From an uncultured Ruminiclostridium sp. (GTDB taxonomy: Bacteria; Bacillota; Clostridia; Oscillospirales; Ruminococcaceae): a DNA stretch of 6,836 nucleotides. Positions 5,787 through 6,836 of the stretch are shown here, piece after piece. Each line of letters starts with the position of its first letter. Within the stretch, counting starts at the first letter, position 1. The DNA is taken from contig CAKSIR010000121.1 of the NCBI GenBank assembly GCA_934462775.1, forward strand, positions 1-6,836. The letters are read 5' to 3'. A program made the translations under genes and the position numbers. The notes beneath the pieces were generated by a model. That model ran no database searches. It saw nothing but the letters and a program-made list of their open reading frames with translations, and had not been told where the DNA came from.

Positions 5787-5805
5787 TGTGCTACAGTGTA
5801 GCACA
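5787..5805. repeat. palindromic repeat, copy 3 (19 bp, perfect)
   Basis: TGTGCTACA (5787-5795), G (5796) and TGTAGCACA (5797-5805) are a perfect palindrome. The left flank AAT matches copy 2, the right flank does not. It lies 17 bases after the toxin-antitoxin terminator, exactly 809 bases from copy 2 in the same orientation, and no promoter is visible downstream of it. Confidence 0.9.
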
Positions 5806-5843
5806 GAAAAGAATATATCAATACGGATTAAGAGTAGTTTTTA

Positions 5844-6833
5844 TTATGAAAACCTGCTTTTCAAATCAACTGAATCAAAAGTATACCTTACTTGAGTAAA
5901 TTTATCTGGCTTTTTTATTGAGATTAATATATCATTATAAATTATCAAATTAGACTCGTTGCCATTTTCGATTATTTCGCATTCAAATGTATAAATATAA
6001 TCTGATGATTCGGATATTATAACCTGATAATTTTTGTTTGAATTGAAGGTATTGATATTCGATTTTGCTATGATGCTATATGTACATTCATTTGTTGCAA
6101 TAGATAAACTCATTTTGTAAACTAAATAAAATACTATCGACAGAAAAGCAACAACTTCTAACACCAAAGCTGCAATCACCACTTTACGATTTATTTTGGA
6201 GTGTATATTATTGGTTTTTTTAAAATATTTATTTATCTTTTTTATAACACGAAGTTTTTTCTTTTGATTTTTCCCATCTGTCAATTTTTTGTTTTTTTGA
6301 ATGTAACGCTCTAACTGCCATTCATTTATTTTTTTATAGTTTAATAAATCCACATATAAATAAATTAGAAAATACAAGAAAAAAAATAAAATCAATACTG
6401 CGAATGCTTCTTCATAAGACTATTTCCAATATATAAAATATGCTTCAATAGAATATAACAACATAATGTGAATTAAAGCCGTAATAAAATATCTCCTTTT
6501 TGTTTTTGAAATGAAAAGAGCATAGAAACAAATTAAATAAACTGCTAAAACAACACCTATAATTAATATAGTAAATAGGAACCAAAATGATAGAGAATTG
6601 TCATCCAAGTAGTCTTCATTTATTTTATAATAATCAGCTCTTGCTCTTCTTTGTAAATAACAAAGAAGTTGAGCCATAATTGCATTAAAAGCTCCTATTA
6701 CCAAAATAAGTATTGAAATCAAATCTTTGTATTGTTTGAATATACTTAAAAATTTACTTCTCTGATTTGTGGCGTTGTTAGCGTTACCCAACGAATCAAT
6801 TATTATCAAGTTATTCTTTTCATCTTTTATCAT
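5844..6833 (-). pseudogene. five-helix membrane protein gene split by an in-frame TAG
   Basis: Reading leftward from an ATG at 6833, the frame encodes 137 residues to a TAG at 6422-6420. The same frame then continues for 191 more codons to a TAA at 5846-5844. The second part has no ATG or ribosome binding site at its start. The nearest candidate is a TTG at 6395, which lies inside a hydrophobic helix. Read through, the product has helices at about residues 38-60, 82-108, 114-136, 146-165 and 217-240. It also has a Lys-rich cytoplasmic stretch between the last two helices and an outer C-terminal domain of about 85 residues with alternating strands (NYQVIISESSDYIYTFECEI). The stop falls in the turn of a helix hairpin, so one ancestral gene with a nonsense mutation fits best; two separate genes are less likely. 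I do not recognise the family. It is very AT-rich and may continue beyond the right edge. Confidence 0.65.
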
Positions 6834-6836
6834 AAT

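Noticed and set aside
692..5805. Palindromes as terminators or a CRISPR array
   Set aside because: No T-run follows any copy, and the spacing of about 4.3 kb and 0.8 kb excludes an array of repeats and spacers.

Overview
The window looks like a piece of a degraded or rearranged integrative and conjugative element (ICE) from a gut-type Clostridia (Ruminococcus or other Oscillospiraceae-like Firmicute). The evidence is strong AAGGAGG ribosome binding sites, sigma-A-type promoters (TTGAAA-17-TATAAT and TTGACA-18-TATAAT), mixed base composition, and three gene types I associate from memory with Firmicute ICEs: a DUF6809-like small protein, a Thr-rich single-pass surface protein, and a large secreted protein ending in a DDWH tail. 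No integrase, relaxase, transposase, rRNA, tRNA or CRISPR array is visible.

Layout. Positions 1-108 hold the possible tail of an upstream gene and a strong terminator. Positions 192-473 are a DUF6809-like gene interrupted by an in-frame TGA, with its own terminator. Positions 474-856 are non-coding, with a perfect 21-bp palindrome and then a good promoter. Positions 857-3594 hold the surface module: a 193-residue membrane-anchored Thr-rich protein, an intrinsic terminator, and a 694-residue secreted protein. Positions 3608-4814 hold AT-richer cargo: a minus-strand membrane protein with a WN...HTG-type domain, divergent from a plus-strand three-helix membrane protein. This cargo is framed by two copies of a 28-bp sequence corresponding to the 3' end of the 694-residue gene. 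Positions 4815-5145 hold the second copy of that gene end, a second palindrome and a promoter. Positions 5146-5743 are a Phd/YefM antitoxin and RelE/ParE toxin operon with a terminator, followed by a third palindrome. Positions 5844-6833 are a very AT-rich minus-strand membrane protein gene split by an in-frame TAG.

How it fits together. The 857 and 1510 genes are probably one transcription unit making cell-surface proteins of the conjugation apparatus. The downstream part reads as an accessory zone built from small independent units: cargo inserted at a gene 3' end, then a toxin-antitoxin unit bounded by identical palindromes, then a decaying membrane gene. The most interesting observations are the three-copy palindrome TGTGCTACANTGTAGCACA and the duplicated gene end. 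Together they suggest modular, cassette-like insertion by a recombinase that is not encoded here. Two disrupted genes show that the element is decaying.
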